Of a DNA stretch of 55,625 nucleotides, positions 20,054-30,105 are shown in pieces. The notes under the pieces were generated by a model, which was given only the letters and a program-made list of their open reading frames with translations, was not told the DNA's origin and did no database searches. Positions within the stretch are counted from its first letter, which is position 1. Every line of letters starts with the position of its first letter. The stretch is from Mesotaenium endlicherianum (lineage: Eukaryota > Streptophyta > Zygnematophyceae > Zygnematales > Mesotaeniaceae): NCBI GenBank assembly GCA_009602735.1, contig WELA01005791.1:6159-61783 (forward strand), in the 5' to 3' direction. Both the position numbers and the translations under genes were made by a program.

Positions 20054-20707
20054 AGCCTGCTAAACTTTAGTTAGTAGCGAGTATGCTGGACTTTACATAA
20101 TTGACAGTTAAATGACTCAGCCGGAAGCAGCAGGCTGAAGTCTACTAGGTCAGCTCGCTGACACATTCTTTGACAGTCAGCTGACTTTCGTTCTCGGCTA
20201 GTAGCGAACTGCCTAGATGTGCATCTAGGTGTGGTGTGCTAGATGAATGGCCAGATGACATCCTTAGGATGGATGGCGATTTGGGAGATGGGAGATGGCG
20301 GTGGATTTGGTTGACCGGGGTCCTACCAACGTGGTTAACTCCCGGGTAGGCGGTGCCACCGCACTGGCCGTTGAACGATAAACTCATTCCATGTACATAT
20401 GCTAGGCATTGCTCTCGAGTTGGGCATTCGGAAACGAGGCCAACTCTCGTACAGCTTACTGAGAGAGATCTGAATCCAAGGCGAGAAGCCATTAATATGC
20501 TCTATCTTCTAGCCTTGCTTATGTGAGAGTTTACTGATTGCATATTTGGTGCTAGTTTACTTCCATTTGACTTCCGAGTAATTTCAACCGCTAGTTCGTT
20601 GTCTTTTGCTGTCTAATCAATGAACAAAAAATACCATAAAGATTACTTGCTGATATAAAGATCTTCATTAATTGTTAATCGCCTATTTGGTAAGTTGATT
20701 CATTTCA
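20054..20707 (+). repeat. Element C 3' LTR, right piece
   Basis: It resumes at AGCCTGCTAAACTTTAG and ends TTGATTCATTTCA. Together with 14946-15008, less the duplicated five bases, it restores an LTR of about 712 bp. Confidence 0.9.
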
Positions 20708-21891
20708 TTAGGTGTCTTTCTCAGCTCGCGTTGAGTAGTACTGTATGCTTTAGGGATTCTGCAGCGCCGGGATTTTAGCGTATAACATATGCACAGCATT
20801 AGTCGTAGTGCCCATACTCTATTTAAGTACCGCAAAGTCCTACAGCTTTGTCAAAAAGTACTACGTGGGTTAGGCCAGCTGCAGCGTAAACAGGCTGGCA
20901 TGCAACATATTGCTCACACTTTTCATATAATTTTTATTGTTTTCATGGCTTTCTGCAACGTAACAATGTTATTGGGAGATGCCTGCCATGAGTAACCATT
21001 TTGTTACAACTACAGGTGCACTGTTATGACTACATGCGTGCAATGTTTTGTTCGCGTCGTGCGACGTGAAGATGAAATAGCACAGTAATCAGAAGGTAGC
21101 CTTTGTATATGCACTCCAATATCAGCAACTGCGTCGTATGGATAATGCAACAAAATAATGAACAGTTTGGTAGCCTAGTATATGCACTCAGCATCATTCA
21201 TCCATCGTCATGTTATAATGCACAAATTAACTATGTCACAATCAGCCACTGCAAATACTACCACTCATGCTGTGCCCGCATAACAAGAGAGCTTGTGAAA
21301 GTCCTACAGCTTGTCAATGCCTATGCCTTCGCCCGTTGCGTCGTACAACCTTATGCTCCAGCCTGCAACCGCACATAAGCATGGTTAGTGCCGTCGTATT
21401 TGCAAAGTGCTATTATCTCAGATATATTTGCTTGCACACACATGTGCATAAATGTGCAGGAATAGAACGGCAATTGCATACATGACATAAGAGTCAGAGA
21501 GGAGGTTTGTGCATAACCAGCATGTGTGTGTGCAGCACATAAACACCTAGAACAACAGGGCTCCAGGCATAATACTCGGTAGTTGGCAAGCAGGCAGCCT
21601 CTTTGGACAGGCAATTGAGTACAAGATGCAAAAATGAGGTTCAAAGTGCAGGACGCTTACCTGCAGCATGTGCTCCATGCACTCAGATCTCTGGAGGCAA
21701 CGAGAGGTTGCACTGTGCAGCAGCGCCTCGGATACATTGCATGATGCTTGTTGCTCCACTCTCACATGTGTCACCACGTAAAAGTGCATCAAAGGCAATA
21801 TCACAGTAATGTGCCGGCTCCTCACTGTTGCATCCCAAACCATGAAGGGTTACGAGGAGGGTCACAAATGTGCTCCGCGGGGCTCGCTCTG
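20708..21891. other. Single-copy-looking DNA between elements C and F
   Basis: It begins with the right target-site copy of C (TTAGG). I see no transposon sequence, convincing ORF or RNA gene in it. It shares no obvious similarity with 3746-5003 and is probably intergenic host DNA. Confidence 0.5.
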
Positions 21892-22311
21892 TGTAATGAA
21901 TCACTATATTGGTAGATTTAATATTCATTTAAATATGATAGTTAAATAAGTTCAGCCTGCTAAACTTTAGTTAGTATTGAGTCTGCTGGACTTTATATAA
22001 TTATCAGTTTAATGACTCAGCCAGGAGCAGCAGGCTGAAGTCAACTAGGTCAGCTTGCTGACACATTCTCTGACAGCCAGCTGACTTCCATACTCGGTAG
22101 CAGCGAACTGCCTAGGTATGCATCTAAGTGTGGTGTGTGTGCTAGATGAATGGCCAGATGACATCCTTAGGATGGATGGCGATTCGCAATGATGGGAGAT
22201 GGCGGTGGATTTGGTTAACCGAGGTCCTACCAACGTGGTTAACTCTCGGGTAGGGGGTGCCATCGCGCTGGCCGTTGAACTGTAAACTCATTCCATATAC
22301 ATATGCTGGAT
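21892..22311 (+). repeat. Element F 5' LTR, left piece
   Basis: It begins TGTAATGAATCAC and ends ACATATGCTGGAT where E is inserted. The sequence continues at 29764 with TAGATATTGCTCTCGAG. The same stretch is uninterrupted in C at about 5405-5435. Confidence 0.9.
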
Positions 22312-23030
22312 TGAAATGAATCGACTTACCAAATAGGCGATTAACAATTAATTAAGATCTTTATATCAGCAAGTAATCTTCATGGTATTTTCCATTAACT
22401 GGTTAAACGGCAAAGGACAACACACTAGCAGTGAATAATACTCGTAAGTCAAATGCGAGTAAACAAGCATCAATAATGCAATCAGTAAACTCATACATAA
22501 GCAAGGTTAGAAGACAGTGCGTATCAATGGCTTCTCGCCTTGGATTCAGATCTCTTTCAGTAAGCTGTACAAGAGAGTTAACCTCGTTTCCCAATGCCGA
22601 ACTCGAGAGCAATGCCTAGCATATGTACATGGAATGAGTTTACTGTTCAACGGTCAGTGCGATGGCACCGCCTACCCGGGAGTTAACCACGTTGGTAGAA
22701 CCTCGGTTAACCAAATCCACCGCCATCTCCCATCATCCCGAATCGCCATCCATCATAGGGATGTCATCTGGCCATTCATCTAGCATACCACACTTAGATG
22801 CATATCAAATCAGTTCGCTGCTACCGAGTACGGAAGTCAGCTGGCTGTCAAAGAATGTGTCAGCAAGCTGACTTAAGCTGACTTCAGCCTGCTGCGTCCG
22901 GCTGAGTCATTAAACTGATATTAAATATAAAATCCAGCAAACTGATTAGTAACTAGAGTTCAACAGGCTGAACTTATTAATTGTTATATTTAACTGAATA
23001 TTATATCAACCAATACACTGATTCATTACA
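22312..23030 (-). repeat. Element E 3' LTR (719 bp)
   Basis: The plus strand reads TGAAATGAATCGAC to GATTCATTACA. It is adjacent on the inner side to ATCCCTCCAACTT, the reverse complement of the polypurine tract. Confidence 0.93.
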
Positions 23031-23065
23031 ATCCCTCCAACTTAACATGTTGTCGCCTCGACAAC
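23031..23065 (-). promoter_or_regulatory. Conserved hairpin and polypurine tract before E 3' LTR
   Basis: GTTGTCG-AGG-CGACAAC (23065-23049 on the minus strand) is followed 18 bases later by the LTR, with the purine tract AAGTTGGAGGGAT between. Spacing and sequence equal those in C. Confidence 0.68.
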
Positions 23066-23154
23066 ACTGGCACAGGGGACATGGATTTCCCCAACTGAAA
23101 TTACAGATCCCTCTCCCATACAGCGTGCTGTGCCCTTGGCCCTCTGCCTTTAAG

Positions 23155-24814
23155 AGGGAGATGCTTCTGGGGCCCTATGGACAGGAGAGTCAGACCTCCT
23201 CCTGTCTTGGGGTCCTCTGAAGCCTGTCAGAGAGTGAGGCTCCACGTAGGGACCCTGCGGAGAACGCAGTAACTGTGCGATTTCCTATTGCACGGTCTGG
23301 AACTGAATGGAGGCAGCCTTCTCCTGGGCAGCCCTCAAACTGACTGGTACATATACCGGCATTCTAAAAGGATGTTGTATGACATGAGCTAAGGGTACAT
23401 GCCCTCTCTGCGAGGGAGATGCCGGCAGGCCTCTGGCTATTTCTCTAACAGCCCTCCTGTCTGCCCTGTCTGACTAGGTCTCCGTGCCTGGCGATGGGCT
23501 CTGTCTTATGGCAGTTCCCAGCCAAGTGATATCCTCCTCTTCAGCGAGCTGCTGCAGGGCCGACTCAGTCTTCTCCCTTACAGGGGATGTGGCAGGTGTT
23601 AGGATCACGGCGGGGCTAGTGTCCTCCTCCTCGCCTTCCTCCTCTTCTTCCTTTGACCACTCCTCCTCTCCGTCCTCGGGTTCCTCTGAGACTGCTGGGG
23701 TCTCTTCTGTCAGCTGCTACAGCTCCTCCCGAGAAAAAGAATATCCCACTGACCTTCCCCTTCTGGGTGCTGGTGGGGGTTGCTGAGTCCGGACCGCATA
23801 CAGGTCCTTTTCCCCCTGCTTGCTTGCCCATTTGGCATAAGCGTGCTTCCCTTTAGAGAATGACTCTTGGGCCCTGCTCCTGTCCCCCTGCATTTCTTGG
23901 CTCATGCAGTCTCTTACTCCATCCAATCTTGGGTCCCAAGCCGCCATGTGAAGGGGCAATACTATATTCCCCTTTAGGTCTGTTAGGAAGTCCTCATCCG
24001 TCGCCTTGCCGTTCTGCTGGTCCCTCATGTTGATGGTCATCCACCGCCAATCGGTGGGCTTCTGGAAGAAGGCACGGTCTGTCCTTTTCAGAGTACAAGG
24101 GTACCAGTGCCCTGCAAAGTCCAGCTGACTGGTTTCCCTGGCCAAGAATTCCCAGCTCCTTCTCTCCACCTCATTATACATGGCCTTGAACCTGTTATGG
24201 GGTGTAGAGTCCTTTAAGCTGTCCGCGTCCATGGGGATCATCCTGATGACCCCATCTTTTCCCCAGATACCTGGAATTGATACAGTCCCTGCTTTGTTCG
24301 CTTGGGCCATTGCCTTGGCCTCTCTGACTATATATCCTACCATCTTGGCATGATGATGGTAGAGGAGGAGCCCTGTGCTGACCTCTATATACTTGTCAAA
24401 GTTTTCGGATGTCTCCCCTTCCTTCTGTAGGATGTCCTTCTGTGACTCGCTGCGACTTCTCTGAGCATACTTGTAGGCCTCCTCCAGTAGATCGAAGCCC
24501 TTGCCCAGCACTGTGTAGCGGTAGCTGCTGATTCTCCTTTGCTCTTCTTCAGCCTGCTGCTTCCGCCTCTCCTCGGCTTGCCTCTCCTTCTCTGCTTTCT
24601 TGGCCTCCTCTACAGCTTTTCTGTCCAGTTCTTCCTGCCTCAGTCTGGCCTGTTCCTCCTCCTCCTTCTTCTTCTGTGCCTCCCGTTGTTGTTGGAGTCG
24701 TTGTGATTCTTGAGCGGAGATGGAGGATGATTCGATGTCGCCACGGAACTGCAAGTATTCTGCATGTGCCTCTTCCGCTCTTCTCTTCCTCGTAAGTTCC
24801 GACTTTTGAGTCAT
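23155..24814 (-). pseudogene. Element E third ORF (several stops)
   Basis: It starts at ATG 24814 (MTQKSELTRKRRAEE) and is open for about 365 residues to a TAG in the segment matching ELEQLTEE of C. It is highly similar to the C copy along its length: coiled coil, central domain (YRYTVLGKGFDLLEEAYKY, KPTDWRWMTINMRDQQ), then the Pro-rich QPPPAPRRGRSVGYSFSR. Beyond the stop the same frame shows the acidic stretch (EEEEEEGEEED type), AEEEDITWLGTA, RGHVPLAHVIQHPF and an Arg-rich end, with further TAG stops near 23475 and 23285. Conservation of frame in two copies whose stops differ argues that the active ancestor encoded one protein of about 560 residues. Confidence 0.82.
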
Positions 24815-25120
24815 CCTGCACACTCATCAACACAATGCAATTAGTGAAGTCATGATATTTTGCCGCTACTGAGTGCCCTTAATGAAGAGGACGCGATAAG
24901 ACGAGTAACTAGTGTGACATACCTGGTGTGAGTGAATATCAGGGTAAATTGAGTTCGGACAGAAAGTGAGTGTGAGCGCGGCTGATCCCAAGACAAAACA
25001 CCATTCCCTCCAACTTAATTTTAAAGGTGGGCTGCCTGTCACAACCGTCACTAAGTGTCACATTCCCCTCCAACTTATATGGAGACAGGACCTCCTGTCA
25101 CCTGTCCGTGGCTACGGAAA
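24815..25120 (-). promoter_or_regulatory. Element E inter-ORF region
   Basis: Homologous to 12829-13165 in C. It keeps three of the four phased GTGAC repeats (plus strand GTCAC at about 25040-25066). It lacks about 36 bases carrying the TATA-like box, a loss bounded by GCGC in the C sequence. The CT-rich leader is preserved in part. If the C region is a promoter, this copy is probably impaired. Confidence 0.4.
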
Positions 25121-26818
25121 TGACAGTGAGGGAGGTGCCCCAGCCGTCCGAAGGTGGAACCGTTTCAACGCCCCTTTGGCATTGGTCAGCTGATCTTTAA
25201 ATTCCCAAGTGTCCCCAGAGGCATCGTAACCTTTCCATCGGATGAGGTACTTCATGACATATTTAGACGATCGACGGACAGAGCGAGCGTCTAAAATCTG
25301 CTCGACCTCATATTCCTCAGCGTCACCCTCTCTGACAGCGGGGACCGGTCCCGGTTGGACAGGTAACCGACCGGTGAACAGTGTGTCACCTTTGATGTAC
25401 GGTTCCAGGAAAGAGACATTAAAGACTAGGTGACCGGGTGACCCTTGTAGTTTGCTGACATATTCAGTTTGTAAGCATTCTGACCGACACGGCGCACCAT
25501 CGACTATGGACCGACCCAGACAGGACCAAGCTTTTTCTTGACCACACCAGGCAGGTACAGGTGCTGAGAATGCAGTTTGACCAAATCGCCCTTAGAAAAT
25601 GTCAGCTCGCGACGGTGCTAATTAGCGTATTCTTGTTGATTTTCTTGGGCTTTGTGCAGGTGTTGTTGGACTTCTGACAGGGTGTCAGCAAACTCCTGAG
25701 TTAACTGGAGGGAGACCGGATTGTCAATCTCTTCAGGGTGAGTTAAAGACTCCCCTAGCACATCTAAAGGAGACTTAGGGACTCTACCCAGGCTGAGTTC
25801 AAAAGGAGTCTTGCCCGTTGACGCGTGCACCGCGCTGTTGACCGCAAACTGAATTTGAGGCAACAGGTCATCCCAATTTTCTTGTTTGTGGTTAATATAT
25901 GCTCTCAACACAGCCTGCAAAACTCGGTTAGTTCTTTCAGTCTGCCCATCAGTCTGAGGGTGGTTAGCTGTGCTGAGCAACTGTTTGACTCCCATTAACC
26001 CCATTAAAGCTCTCCAGAACTTTGAGGTAAATTTTGAGTCTGGGTCTGAGATGATATTAGAGGGGAGCCCATGTTGGCATACTACATGGTTGTAAAACTG
26101 CCTCGCTGTTTCGAGTGCAGTCGCTTTGACAGTTGTGGGGATAAAATAACCATTTTTGTCAGTTTATCCACGACTACCAGTATTGAATCATGCCCATTGG
26201 CAGTTCTTGGTAGTGTGACCACCCAGTCCATGGATATAGTTTCCCAGCGTCCAGCTGGGATGGGAAGTGTTTGCAAGAGACCTCCCGGTGGTGTGTGCCT
26301 AGACTNTATTTCTTTGACACTGATCACAGGACTTCACATATTTCAAGACCTCCCGGGGCAACCCCTCCCAATGATAATGTTTTGCCAGTTTGCCAACAGT
26401 TTTGGCCTGCCCCAAATGCCCACCCAGTAAACTGTCATGCGCCTGACTCAGTAAGAGAGACCTTATTTCCAAATTATTAGGAATGACCAGCTTCAGCCTT
26501 CCTGAAGTGGTTTCAGTCACCTAGACCCCTGCTTTAAGCCGGTACCCGAGTGCAGTAGCACGACACACACCAGCAGTGGGGCTGGGCTCAAATGTTGGGT
26601 CAGAAAGGTAGGCTTTCCTAAGTTGTTCAAGGAAGGACTTTTTCACCCTTAGTGAAGTGAGTGCACACAAGACTTTATCTACAGCATGCTGACTAAAGTT
26701 CCTTTCTTGCAAGTCAGGTCTTCTAGAGAGTGCTTCAGCAGGATTCAACTTCCCTGGTTTGTAGTCGATCTGGACTTGGAACTGCTCCAGCATCTGGCTC
26801 CAGCGGCTCTCCCTCCTC
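25121..26818 (-). pseudogene. pol: Element E pol, second part: RNase H end, integrase, chromodomain
   Basis: After the N it resumes at RRESRWSQMLEQFQVQIDYK (end of RNase H), then the connection and integrase zinc region. TGG-to-TAG at 26521 interrupts GVWVTETT. The zinc region reads HDSLLGGHLG and KSCDQCQRN, with another N (26306) adding a base. Catalytic residues are all present: Asp in ISMDWVVTLP, Asp in the SDPDSKF-type segment near 26040, and Glu in DGQTERTNR. After EYAN a CAG-to-TAG stop (about 25615) and several frameshifts break the C-terminus; the chromodomain at about 25120-25330 is recognisable only in pieces. Confidence 0.85.
26306..26306. other. Ambiguous base N inside E integrase
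   Basis: The minus strand reads AAATA, N, AGTCT where C has AAATAAGTCT without an extra base. The N therefore adds a base and creates an apparent frameshift between CDQCQRN and SRHTPPG. It is probably a join or error and not a biological change. Confidence 0.6.
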
Positions 26819-26819
26819 N
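26819..26819. other. Ambiguous base N replacing about 1.4 kb of E pol
   Basis: On the minus strand the text jumps from the protease-RT linker (KLLNAMEF) to the end of RNase H (RRESRWSQML) across a single N. In C the same landmarks are about 1.39 kb apart (7900 to 9289). The whole RT and most of RNase H are missing exactly at this N, which suggests a collapsed or unsequenced repeat gap. Confidence 0.7.
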
Positions 26820-27639
26820 CAAACTCCATTGCATTCAGCAACTTGCATCCTTCTGGAAGCCTCTTCTTTTCCTTCATTTGCCATCCACACAGGACAAGAG
26901 GAATAGCACTGGTGGGTGCCAAGTCAGTCTGCTTATCACTTGCTCCTCTCACTTTAACTGTACCTCTGCTCCAACACACTTCAGCTTGATGTCTATTAAG
27001 CCAGGACCTGCCTAGCACGAGATCATAAAAGCCAGTGTTGAGTACCTCAAATGTAAGCGTTTCAGTTAGTACCGCAATGCCAGACCCTAACTGGACCTCA
27101 ATAGGCTTGGTTATATCTCCTCCCGAGATACTTGAGGCATCTCCAAGGAAAATTTTTCTGTTCCCTTGGGTGACAGTAGGCAGCCTTAGCCGCTTAACTA
27201 AGTCCTTGTGGATAAAAGTATGTGACGCCCCTCCGTCAACAAATGCCCTCACCTTCCTACCTGCAATCATGCATTGCAGTAGGATAGGCGGGACTGTCTT
27301 TTCCTGACTTTCGCATTGTTCTCCTGACGTAGCAAAGAAATGTTGGACATCAGGTGGAACAAGAGCATCCAGAGTGTGCACTCTCTGGACGTCTATATTG
27401 CTGATGGTCTCCTTTATCTGGTTGTCAGGCATGCATAGTGAATCCAGTTTAGCAGGACCCATAATACCTGCTACGAGGGCAGCTAGTGACGACTCACTAT
27501 CTCTAGCATCCTCACAGTCAGTAGACTGGATTACTGACTGTTGTTGTCTTTTAAAGGCTGGTCTTTTCTCTTGACCTTCGGAAGGTGCTTGACTGGACAC
27601 TGTTCTCTGTAGTGGCCCAACTGCTGACAATGGTAGCAA
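26820..27639 (-). pseudogene. pol: Element E pol, first part: protease region
   Basis: It lies in the -1 frame relative to gag, entered at the TTTAAAA heptamer (AFKRQQQSVIQS reads across it). It has a Ser/Asp-rich linker, the aspartic protease box FVDGGASHTFIHKDL, the family segment [19 protein letters not shown], then [18 protein letters not shown]. It is open up to the N at 26819. Codons upstream of the heptamer in this frame overlap gag and are probably not translated. Confidence 0.85.
27515..27555 (-). promoter_or_regulatory. -1 ribosomal frameshift signal: TTTAAAA plus 9-bp hairpin
   Basis: In the gag frame the codons are CCT TTA AAA GAC, so T TTA AAA (27555-27549) fits X XXY YYZ. After an 8-base spacer, CAGTCAGTA (27540-27532) and TACTGACTG (27523-27515) form a perfect 9-bp stem with an 8-base loop. 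The gag TAA lies at the top of the 5' arm. Shifting to -1 at the heptamer enters the protease frame directly. Element F keeps the stem and C keeps the heptamer. Confidence 0.72.
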
Positions 27640-29009
27640 GTGGATTTTGATGAGGCTGGTCTCGGCTTAGTCCTACCACCACCTCTTCCATAGCCGCCTC
27701 GAGAGAAACCACCTCTACTTCTCGACTGTATAGCATTATACTCATACTCGTATTCATCACCCTGATCATCCTCAGCCTGGTCTCCTTCAATTGCATTGTA
27801 GGAACCGTGGGGCTTTTTGACAATCGTAGACACCAAAGCATTACTCTGGCGCTTGTGATTGAACAGCTGCTGATCCCAGGCATCAGCATCCTGGATTAAG
27901 TCAGCCAGTTTCTCATACTTCTTCTCAGCAAAACGACCAGAGACTTCGGATTTCAAGCCATACCTGAAGTATGTTACCCTATACCGCTCTGGCAAGTCTG
28001 GCTGTTTCATCTTGTTCTCCTGGAACTTTTGAGCAAACTCAGCAACTGAAGTGGTCTGCTTCAGTGTTAAGGAGATCATCGCATAGGTAGCTTTCTCCTG
28101 CTGGTTGATGACATCAAACTTCTCATGCAACTTCTCGACAAACTCTACCCACGTAGGGTCACCGAGTTGCCGAGCCTTACGCTCTCCTTTCCAGTAAAGC
28201 CACCAGTCTGCGGCACTGCCTTTCAGTAGCGCACCGGTGTGCCTGACCTTCTCGTAATCTTGCAGTTCTGGGTAGTTCTCCAGCCACTGCTCAACATCCG
28301 CGAGAAACTTGATCAGGTAATATTTTCTGTTTCCCTCAGGATCATAGTCCTGGGGAGGTTTCGGCTTGGGCTTACTAGGCCCTCGGCCACCACCACTAGT
28401 GGTTTGAGACCCCAGTTGGTCTCTGTCCCGCAGTAGGGACATTATGATTCTTTTGTCCTCCTGCTGGGACTGATACATGGTCGCCATTTGCGACTGCATT
28501 TGAACGAACAATGCTCCCAAGTCTACACTCTGGGGTGGTAGTCTAGCAAATGCAGCAGCAGCATTGGCATCTACTCGCTGAGTAGTGTCCTCAACAGTCC
28601 CTCTCGCTCTTGCAGCAGCAATCCCTGCCGCATTCAGCCGGTCACGTGTTTGACCTTGGGGTACATTGAGTTGTACAGCAGGAGGTGGGTTAAGAACATT
28701 GGCCCTGGATGCCATAAGTTCTTCAATTGTGCGCTCGTCAACTGGCTGTCCTTCCCTTCTTTCTGTATCTTCAGCAGCATTTGCTAATTGTTCAGCCTCT
28801 AATGTGGCTCTCTCCTCCTCAGCTTGCTGTGCTACGACTGCGGCCATAGCAGCTGACTCATCTGCAGCCTCTCTAGCTGCATTATCTGCCACTGCTTCAG
28901 AATAGGTACGGGTTCCCGCTACATGGCTTTCCGCCTGGTTTTCAACATTCTCGTTATCCTGGTTCTCCATGTCTCGGGAGTTCCTAGTTTGAGACATTGT
29001 CCTTACCAT
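27531..29009 (-). CDS. gag: Element E Gag (intact, 492 aa)
   Basis: It starts at ATG 29009 (MVRTMSQTRNSRDMENQ), just inside the PBS, and is open to TAA at 27531. Order: an Ala/Glu-rich N-terminal helix region with EAVADNAAREAADESAAMAA; a Gln-rich stretch FVQMQSQMATMYQSQQE; a capsid-like core with WLYWKGERKA and KQTTSVAEFAQKFQENKMKQ; an acidic DDQGDEYEYEY stretch; an Arg/Gly box (SRGGYGRGGG); and one CCHC zinc knuckle CYHCQQLGHYREQC at about residues 458-471. In the family Gag forms the particle and packages RNA. It is the only open gag of family 2 here and the reference for the broken copies in C and F. Confidence 0.93.
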   Translation of the reverse strand: MVRTMSQTRNSRDMENQDNENVENQAESHVAGTRTYSEAVADNAAREAADESAAMAAVVAQQAEEERATLEAEQLANAAEDTERREGQPVDERTIEELMASRANVLNPPPAVQLNVPQGQTRDRLNAAGIAAARARGTVEDTTQRVDANAAAAFARLPPQSVDLGALFVQMQSQMATMYQSQQEDKRIIMSLLRDRDQLGSQTTSGGGRGPSKPKPKPPQDYDPEGNRKYYLIKFLADVEQWLENYPELQDYEKVRHTGALLKGSAADWWLYWKGERKARQLGDPTWVEFVEKLHEKFDVINQQEKATYAMISLTLKQTTSVAEFAQKFQENKMKQPDLPERYRVTYFRYGLKSEVSGRFAEKKYEKLADLIQDADAWDQQLFNHKRQSNALVSTIVKKPHGSYNAIEGDQAEDDQGDEYEYEYNAIQSRSRGGFSRGGYGRGGGRTKPRPASSKSTCYHCQQLGHYREQCPVKHLPKVKRKDQPLKDNNSQ

Positions 29010-29030
29010 ACAAAGAAGACTGTGATAACA

Positions 29031-29042
29031 GCTCCGATACCA
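29031..29042 (-). promoter_or_regulatory. Element E primer-binding site
   Basis: The minus strand reads TGGTATCGGAGC one base inside the 5' LTR, identical to the PBS of C, B, I and J. Confidence 0.88.
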
Positions 29043-29043
29043 C

Positions 29044-29763
29044 TGAAATGAATCGACTTACCAAGTAGGCGATTAACAATTAATGAAGATCTTTATTTCA
29101 GCAAGTTATCTTTATGGTAGTTTCCGTTAACTGGTTAAACGGCAAAGGACAACACATTAGCATTGAATATTACTCGTAAGTCAAATGCGAGTAAACTAGC
29201 ATCAATAATGCAATCAGTAAACTCATACATAAGCAAGGTTAGAAGACAGTGCGTATCAATGGCTTCTCGCCTTGGATTCAGATCTCTCTCAGTAAGCTGT
29301 ACAAGAGAGTTGGCCTCGTTTCCCAATGGCGAACTCGAGAGCAATGCCTAGCATATGTACATGGAATGAGTTTACTGTTCAACGGTCAGTGCGATGGCAC
29401 CGCCTACCCGGGAGTTAACCACGTTGGTAGGACCTCGGTTAACCAAATCCACCGCCATCTCCCATCATCCCAAATCGCCATCCATCCTAAGGATGTCATC
29501 TGGCCATTCATCTAGCACACCACACCTAGATGCACATCTAGGCAGTTCGCTGCTAGCCGAGAACGGAAGTCAGCTGATTGTCAAAGAATGTGTCAGCGAG
29601 CTGACCTAGTAGACTTCAGCCTGCTGCTTCCGGCTGAGTCATTAAACTGATATTAAATATAAAATCCAGCAGACTGATTATTAACAAGAGTTCAGCAGGC
29701 TGAACTTATTTAATTGTTATATTTAAATGAATATTATATCAACCAATATACTGATTCATTACA
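29044..29763 (-). repeat. Element E 5' LTR (720 bp)
   Basis: The plus strand reads TGAAATGAATCGAC to GATTCATTACA. It carries the same dyads as C, for example CCTAGATG-CA-CATCTAGG near 29525-29542. Confidence 0.93.
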
Positions 29764-30071
29764 TAGATATTGCTCTCGAGTTCGGCACTGAGAAACGAGG
29801 CCAACTCACTAGTACAGCGTACTGAGGAAGTTCTGAATCCAAGGCGAGAAGCCATTGATATGCACTGTCTCCTAGCCTTGCTTATGTGTGAGTGTACTGA
29901 TTGCAAAATCGATGCTAGTTTACTTCCATTTGACTTACGAGTATTGTCCATTGCTAGTGTGTTGTCTTTTGCTGTTTAATCAATTAACATAAAATACCAT
30001 AATGATTACTTACTGATATAAAGACCTTCATTAATTGGTAAAACGCCTATTTGGTAAGCCGATTCATTTCA
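29764..30071 (+). repeat. Element F 5' LTR, right piece
   Basis: It resumes at TAGATATTGCTCTCGAG and ends GCCGATTCATTTCA, followed by the PBS. With 21892-22311 it makes one family 2 LTR of about 723 bp. Confidence 0.9.
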
Positions 30072-30072
30072 G

Positions 30073-30084
30073 TGGTATAGGAGC
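30073..30084 (+). promoter_or_regulatory. Element F primer-binding site (mutated)
   Basis: TGGTATAGGAGC has one change (C to A) from the TGGTATCGGAGC seen in the younger elements. Confidence 0.75.
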
Positions 30085-30105
30085 AGTTATCACAGTCTTC
30101 TTTGT

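Larger units (their letters stand above)
5004..20707 (+). mobile_element. Element C: full-length family 2 Ty3/gypsy element, twice invaded
   Basis: Order on the plus strand: 5' LTR (5004-5719), primer-binding site, gag, pol with chromodomain, third ORF (13166-14845), hairpin and polypurine tract, 3' LTR (14946-15008 plus 20054-20707). Flanking five-base sequences GTAGG (4999-5003) and TTAGG (20708-20712) agree at four positions, as expected of an old target-site duplication. It is interrupted by D (9707-11548, reversed) and B (15009-20053, minus). The two LTRs differ noticeably by eye, gag and pol carry many stops, and two integrase catalytic residues are lost, so this is the older element here. 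Confidence 0.92.
22312..29763 (-). mobile_element. Element E: near-complete family 2 element nested in F LTR
   Basis: LTRs at 22312-23030 and 29044-29763 enclose, on the minus strand, PBS, gag (intact), pol (broken), inter-ORF region, third ORF, hairpin and polypurine tract. The flanking five bases TGGAT (22307-22311) and TAGAT (29764-29768) agree at four of five. The target is the LTR of another member of the same family, in opposite orientation. The LTR pair differs less than that of C, so E is younger. RT is absent at an N (26819), possibly an assembly fault. Confidence 0.93.

Noticed and set aside
14941..20707. A complete independent element bounded by 14946 and 20707
   Set aside because: The outer pieces rejoin exactly at the AGCCT duplication to form one family 2 LTR; they are the 3' LTR of C split by B.
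20708..21891. Possible small genes in the gap between C and F
   Set aside because: Only short ORFs on both strands with Cys/His-rich random composition and no motif or splice pattern that I could support.
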